Source: an uncultured Eubacteriales bacterium (GTDB taxonomy: Bacteria; Bacillota; Clostridia; Oscillospirales; Oscillospiraceae). Taken from it: a DNA stretch of 8,959 bases. Position 1 is the stretch's first letter. Every line of letters begins with the position of its first letter. The DNA lies in assembly GCA_900554625.1 (NCBI GenBank), contig USHP01000059.1:1-8959 (forward strand), in the 5' to 3' direction. Made by a program: the position numbers and the translations under genes. The notes below the pieces were generated by a model. It was not told the origin of the DNA and did not search any database. It saw nothing but the letters and a program-made list of their open reading frames with translations. Below, in pieces: positions 5,385 through 8,959 of the stretch.

Positions 5385-6131
5385 ATGCTGAATACCCCCA
5401 CCCCCCACATTTCCGCCAAACCCGGCGACTTTGCCAAAACCGTGCTGATGCCCGGCGATCCCCTGCGTTCTCAGTTCATCGCCCAGAATTTCCTGGAAAA
5501 TCCGGTGCTGGTGAACAATGTCCGGGGCGTTCAGGGCTACACCGGCACCTATAAGGGTGTAAAGGTTTCCGTCATGGCTTCCGGCATGGGCATGCCCGCC
5601 ATCGGCATCTACTCCCACGAGCTGTTCAACGGCTACGGCGTGGAGAACATTATCCGTGTCGGTTCCGCCGGCTCCATTCAGGAGAATATCAACCTGTACG
5701 ACCTGGTCATTGCCCAGGGCGCCTGCACCGACTCCAACTGGGCCAGCCAGTTCCACCTTCCCGGCACCTTCGTCCCCATCGCTTCCTGGGAACTGCTCAC
5801 CGAAGCCGTCAAGGCCGCCGAGGCCCAGGGCGCTACCTACCATGTGGGCAACGTCAACTCTTCCGACGTCTTTTACGGCGACCATGCAGGCGTCCCGGAA
5901 GGACTGGGCAGCGTCTACGGTTTGAAGAAGATGGGCGTCATGGCCCTGGAAATGGAAGCTGCAGCCCTGTATATGAACGCCGCCCGGTACGGCAAGCGGG
6001 CGCTGTGCATCTGCACCATCTCCGACCATGTGCTCAACGGCACCGAAACCACCTCCGAAGAGCGTCAGAAGTCCTTCACCACCATGATGAAGGTTGCCCT
6101 GGATGTGGCCGTGGCCATGGACAAGAAATAA
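5385..6131 (+). CDS. deoD: Purine-nucleoside phosphorylase, DeoD type
   Basis: Reversibly phosphorolyses purine (deoxy)ribonucleosides to the free base and (deoxy)ribose-1-phosphate; the family is usually hexameric. The 248-residue sequence shows LMPGDPLRSQ (21-30) and R47 for phosphate binding, SGMGMPAIG (66-74), RVGSAGS (91-97), the ribose-binding EMEAAAL (189-195), and ISDH with the purine-recognising Asp214 (D204 in E. coli). It is slightly longer than E. coli DeoD (239), with about four extra residues at the N-terminus. AAGGAGG (5370-5376) is 8 bases before the ATG, and only 32 bases separate it from deoC, with no terminator. Its product is the substrate of deoB, the next gene. Confidence 0.96.
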   Translation: MLNTPTPHISAKPGDFAKTVLMPGDPLRSQFIAQNFLENPVLVNNVRGVQGYTGTYKGVKVSVMASGMGMPAIGIYSHELFNGYGVENIIRVGSAGSIQENINLYDLVIAQGACTDSNWASQFHLPGTFVPIASWELLTEAVKAAEAQGATYHVGNVNSSDVFYGDHAGVPEGLGSVYGLKKMGVMALEMEAAALYMNAARYGKRALCICTISDHVLNGTETTSEERQKSFTTMMKVALDVAVAMDKK

Positions 6132-6143
6132 GGCGGTAGTTCC

Positions 6144-7310
6144 ATGAAGCGAATTTTCTTGATTGTGCTGGATTCTTTTGGAATCGGCGCCATGCCCGAT
6201 GCTCCGGCCTTCGGTGATCCGGGGGTAAACACCCTGGCCTCCTGCGCCGGTTCCGGGAAACTGAACATCCCCAATCTGATTGCCGCTGGACTGGGCAACA
6301 TCGACGGCGTCAGCTGCCTTGCCAAAACCGATGCTCCCACCGGCGCAGTAGCCCGGCTGACGGAAGCTTCCCAGGGCAAGGATACCACCATCGGCCACTG
6401 GGAGATTGCCGGTCTGGTTTCTCCCCAGCCTCTGCCCACCTATCCGGAGGGCTTTCCTGAGGAAGTGCTGGATGCCTTTACGAAGGCCACCGGCCGGGGC
6501 TGGCTGTGCAACAAGCCCTACTCCGGCACCGATGTCATCCGGGACTACGGGCAGCAGCAGCTGGATACCGGCAAGTGGATTGTCTACACTTCCGCCGACT
6601 CCGTATTCCAGGTGGCTGCCCACGAAGAGCACATCCCTCTGGAAGAACTCTACGATGCCTGCCACAAGGCACGGCAGATTCTCCGGGGCAAGCACGGCGT
6701 AGGCCGGGTCATTGCCCGTCCCTATGTAGGAAGCGCCGCAGAGGGCTTCCAGCGCACTTCCAACCGCCACGACTACTCCCTGGAACCCCCCGGAAAGACC
6801 ATGCTGGACGCCATCCAGGCCGCCGGACTGGACACCATCGCCGTGGGCAAAATCCACGACATCTTTGCCGGTCAGGGAGACACGGAGCATGTCTACAACA
6901 AGAGCAACTCCGACGGCATGGCCCACACCGACCACTATGCCGCCCAGGATTTCCACGGCCTGTGCTTTGTGAACCTGGTGGATTTTGACATGGTCTACGG
7001 CCACCGCCGCAACATTGACGGCTATGCCAATGCTTTGTCGGAATTTGACAGCTGGCTGGGTGATTTCCTGCCCAAGCTGGGCCAGGAAGACCTGGTGATG
7101 ATTACCGCCGACCACGGCTGTGATCCCGGCTACACCGCCACCACCGACCACACCCGGGAATACGTTCCCCTGGTGGTACTGGGCCCCCAGATCAAACCTG
7201 TGAACCTGGGCACCCGGAAAAGCTTTGCCGACATTGCCGCCACCGTTACCGAACTTCTGGGCGTCCCCTACGAAACCAGCGGCGAAAGCTTTGCCAAAGA
7301 TATTCTTTAA
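6144..7310 (+). CDS. deoB: Phosphopentomutase
   Basis: Interconverts (deoxy)ribose-1-phosphate and 5-phosphate, linking nucleoside phosphorylase to deoC and the pentose pathway. It is a metal-dependent enzyme of the alkaline phosphatase superfamily, 388 residues, normal length. Visible metal/catalytic elements are D10 in VLDSFGIGAMPDA, the conserved Thr81 in KDTTIGHWEIAGL, D282 and H287 in DFDMVYGHRRN, D323-H324 in TADHGCDP, and H336 in DHTREYVP. The cap domain lies between about 95 and 215. The ribosome site is AAGGCGG (6130-6136), one base off consensus and overlapping the deoD stop codon; the gap to deoD is 12 bases. Translation may be weaker than that of its neighbours. A hairpin follows the stop codon. 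Confidence 0.97.
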   Translation: MKRIFLIVLDSFGIGAMPDAPAFGDPGVNTLASCAGSGKLNIPNLIAAGLGNIDGVSCLAKTDAPTGAVARLTEASQGKDTTIGHWEIAGLVSPQPLPTYPEGFPEEVLDAFTKATGRGWLCNKPYSGTDVIRDYGQQQLDTGKWIVYTSADSVFQVAAHEEHIPLEELYDACHKARQILRGKHGVGRVIARPYVGSAAEGFQRTSNRHDYSLEPPGKTMLDAIQAAGLDTIAVGKIHDIFAGQGDTEHVYNKSNSDGMAHTDHYAAQDFHGLCFVNLVDFDMVYGHRRNIDGYANALSEFDSWLGDFLPKLGQEDLVMITADHGCDPGYTATTDHTREYVPLVVLGPQIKPVNLGTRKSFADIAATVTELLGVPYETSGESFAKDIL

Positions 7311-7316
7311 TCGCGT

Positions 7317-7347
7317 GGAAGGGGCCAATGCCCCTCCCTGTTTTCTT
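7317..7347 (+). terminator. Weak terminator or attenuator between deoB and cdd
   Basis: AGGGGC (7320-7325) pairs perfectly with GCCCCT (7330-7335) around a CAAT tetraloop, with two further G-C pairs outside one mismatch (7317-7318 with 7337-7338). TTTTCTTT (7341-7348) follows. The stem is short, so partial readthrough into cdd is likely; no separate cdd promoter is obvious. Confidence 0.6.
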
Positions 7348-7368
7348 TGAGAAACGGAGGAATTCCTT

Positions 7369-7779
7369 ATGACACCCCAACAGCTTGTTGACCTGGCAAA
7401 AGAGGCCATGACTCACGCCTATGTTCCCTACTCCGGCTATCAGGTCGGTGCGGCGCTGCTGTGCGCCGACGGAAGCGTGTATACCGGATGCAACATCGAA
7501 AACGCCTCCTTCAGTCCCACCGTCTGTGCAGAGCGCACTGCCTTTTTCAAGGCCGTGTACGACGGACACCGGGAGTTTACCGCCATCGCCGTCTGCGGCG
7601 GCAAGGGCGGGGTAATTTCCGGTCCCTTCCCTCCCTGCGGCGTGTGCCGCCAGGTGATGCGGGAATTCTGCCGGGATGATTTTATCATCTATCTGGTCAA
7701 CGACCAGGGCTGGGAAACCGTCACTCTTTCCCAACTTCTGCCCTATAGTTTTTCCGCTGGCGAACACATGTCTTACTGA
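7369..7779 (+). CDS. cdd: Cytidine deaminase
   Basis: Hydrolytically deaminates cytidine and deoxycytidine to uridine and deoxyuridine. The 136-residue protein is of the small homotetrameric type. Zinc ligands are C53 in TVCAERTAFF, with proton-shuttle E55, and C90 and C93 in PPCGVCRQVM. The substrate region YSGYQVGAAL (21-30) and GCNIENAS (40-47) is complete. CGGAGG (7355-7360) is 8 bases before the ATG. It lies 58 bases after deoB across a weak hairpin, so it is probably the distal gene of the same operon with reduced expression. Further breakdown of its product would need a pyrimidine nucleoside phosphorylase, which is not in this window. Confidence 0.97.
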   Translation: MTPQQLVDLAKEAMTHAYVPYSGYQVGAALLCADGSVYTGCNIENASFSPTVCAERTAFFKAVYDGHREFTAIAVCGGKGGVISGPFPPCGVCRQVMREFCRDDFIIYLVNDQGWETVTLSQLLPYSFSAGEHMSY

Positions 7780-7810
7780 CCAAGACTTATTTAAAATTAG
7801 GGAAATTTTG

Positions 7811-7839
7811 TTGATTTTTCGCCGGATTTGTGCGATAAT
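7811..7839 (+). promoter_or_regulatory. Sigma-A promoter of the BMP lipoprotein gene
   Basis: TTGATT (7811-7816), 17 bases, then GATAAT (7834-7839) preceded by TGC, an extended -10 feature. The start codon is 51 bases further on. Near the expected transcription start lies an imperfect inverted repeat, GGTATT-N5-AGTACC (7846-7862), a possible operator. Independent transcription of the lipoprotein is therefore likely. Confidence 0.75.
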
Positions 7840-7890
7840 GTTTTCGGTATTACAAGAGTACCAAAATTGATTTTATGGAGGAATGAAATC

Positions 7891-8959
7891 ATGAAAAAGA
7901 TTCTGGCTCTGCTGCTGGTTCTGGCTATGACCATGGCTCTGGTCGCCTGCGGTTCCAGCACTCCCGCCGCCACCGAGGCCAACGGCGAAACCGCCGCTGC
8001 CACCGAACCTGCCGGTTCTGCCGCTGATGCCATCCCTGACGAGATGACTTCCGAGGACGGCAAGTATGAAGTTGCTTTCATCACCGACGTGGGTCAGCTG
8101 AAGGACAAGTCCTTCAACCAGGGCACCTATAACGGCGTGAAGCTGTACGCTGACGCCGCTGGCAAGTCCTACAAGTACTATCAGCCCGCCGGCGGCAACG
8201 AAGCCACCGACGACGATCGTTACGATGCCATGAAGCTGGCTGCCGACAACGGCGCCAAGGTCATCGTCTGCGCAGGCTTCATGCAGGGCGCTGCTCTGGA
8301 GAAGGCTGCCAAGGAATTCCCCGAAGTCAAGTTCATCTTCATTGATGGCTGGGCTATGGGCATGGACAACGTGGCCGGCATCGCCTTCCGTGAAGAGCAG
8401 TGCGGCTACCTGGCCGGCTACGCTGCTGTTATGGACGGCTACACCAAGCTGGGCTTCTCCGGCGGCGGCGGCGGCACCAACGCTGCCTGCAACCGTTACG
8501 GCTACGGCTTCGTCCAGGGCGCTGAGGCAGCTGCCGCTGTCAAGGACGTGAAGGTTGAGATGAACTACTCCTGGCTGTACGGCTCCTCCTTCTCCGCTTC
8601 CAACGAGCTGCAGACCATGGCTGCCGGCTGGTACCAGAACGGCACCGAGGTTATCTTCGCCTGCGGCGGTTCCATGTTCCAGTCCATCGCTGCTGCCGCT
8701 TCCGCTGAGGACGGCCAGGTCATCGGCGTTGACGTTGACCAGTCCTTCGAGTCCCCCACCGTTATCACTTCCGCTATGAAGGGCATCGGCGAGGCTGCAC
8801 AGCAGGCTCTGACCGCTGCTGAGACCGACGAGAGCTGGGCTGAGTTCATCGGCGACGGCAACACCACCGTTACCCTGGGCGCTGCCGAGAACGCTGTTGG
8901 CCTGCCCACCGCTACCTGGTCTCTGGAAGGCTGGAGCGTGGAAGAGTACGAGACCATGC
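7891..8959 (+). CDS. BMP/PnrA-like nucleoside-binding ABC transporter lipoprotein (3' end missing)
   Basis: Extracellular substrate-binding lipoprotein of the basic membrane protein family, whose characterised members (for example PnrA of Treponema) bind nucleosides for an ABC importer. The 356 visible residues begin with a signal peptide, MKKILALLLVLAMTMALVAC, with lipobox LVAC and the lipidated Cys20. An Ala/Thr/Glu-rich linker follows to about residue 50. The ligand-binding core contains FITDVGQLKDKSFNQGTYNG (63-82), AFREEQCGYLAGYAA (165-179), a glycine run at 191-195, ACGG at 257-260, and GVDVDQ (279-284). GGAGG lies upstream of the ATG, and the gene has its own promoter. Repeated GCT, GTT and CTG use suggests high expression. 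The window ends before the stop codon. Nucleoside specificity is inferred from family and the deo/cdd neighbours. Confidence 0.92.
   Translation, partial: MKKILALLLVLAMTMALVACGSSTPAATEANGETAAATEPAGSAADAIPDEMTSEDGKYEVAFITDVGQLKDKSFNQGTYNGVKLYADAAGKSYKYYQPAGGNEATDDDRYDAMKLAADNGAKVIVCAGFMQGAALEKAAKEFPEVKFIFIDGWAMGMDNVAGIAFREEQCGYLAGYAAVMDGYTKLGFSGGGGGTNAACNRYGYGFVQGAEAAAAVKDVKVEMNYSWLYGSSFSASNELQTMAAGWYQNGTEVIFACGGSMFQSIAAAASAEDGQVIGVDVDQSFESPTVITSAMKGIGEAAQQALTAAETDESWAEFIGDGNTTVTLGAAENAVGLPTATWSLEGWSVEEYETM

Noticed and set aside
5346..7409. 687-codon minus-strand open frame
   Set aside because: Very long but antisense to deoD and deoB, which are complete with catalytic residues; the Gly/Val/His-rich translation has no family features.
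8461..8475. Run of GGC triplets in the lipoprotein gene as a variable microsatellite
   Set aside because: Only five units, encoding a glycine turn in a substrate-binding protein; triplet changes would not shift the frame and nothing suggests phase variation.

Overview
The window looks like the end of a metagenomic contig from an endospore-forming, fairly GC-rich Clostridia bacterium, probably Oscillospirales/Oscillospiraceae-like. The evidence is a sporulation sigma factor (SigG) followed by a YlmC/YmxH-type PRC-barrel protein, strong AGGAGG ribosome binding sites, a Gram-positive-type lipoprotein signal, and a strong preference for C or G at third codon positions. The lineage is inferred from gene content and codon use, not proven. 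The first 40 bases are not genomic: they are an Illumina Nextera adapter with an i5 index.

Layout. Left of about position 2150 everything reads on the minus strand: rpsT (ribosomal protein S20, promoter and terminator both visible), then recG with its own promoter, cut after codon 567 by the adapter. Right of about 2780 everything reads on the plus strand: sigG, ylmC/ymxH, a strong terminator, then a nucleoside-metabolism cluster tdk-deoC-deoD-deoB-(hairpin)-cdd, and finally a separately promoted lipoprotein of the basic membrane protein (BMP/PnrA-like) family that runs off the window.

The gene-free divide (about 2160-2779) is the most unusual part. It holds a dense cluster of DnaA-box-like 9-mers (one perfect TTATCCACA match and six with a single mismatch within 144 bp), flanked by A/T tracts and several short palindromes. 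Genes on the two sides point away from it. This resembles a chromosomal origin or a DnaA-titration/regulatory cluster, although no dnaA or dnaN lies in the window and hand counts show no clean GC-skew reversal.

How the genes work together. The lipoprotein probably captures nucleosides outside the cell. Cdd deaminates (deoxy)cytidine, DeoD phosphorolyses purine nucleosides, DeoB converts (deoxy)ribose-1-phosphate to the 5-phosphate, and DeoC cleaves deoxyribose-5-phosphate to glyceraldehyde-3-phosphate and acetaldehyde. Tdk can instead salvage thymidine to dTMP. SigG and the YlmC-like protein belong to sporulation, and RecG and S20 are housekeeping.
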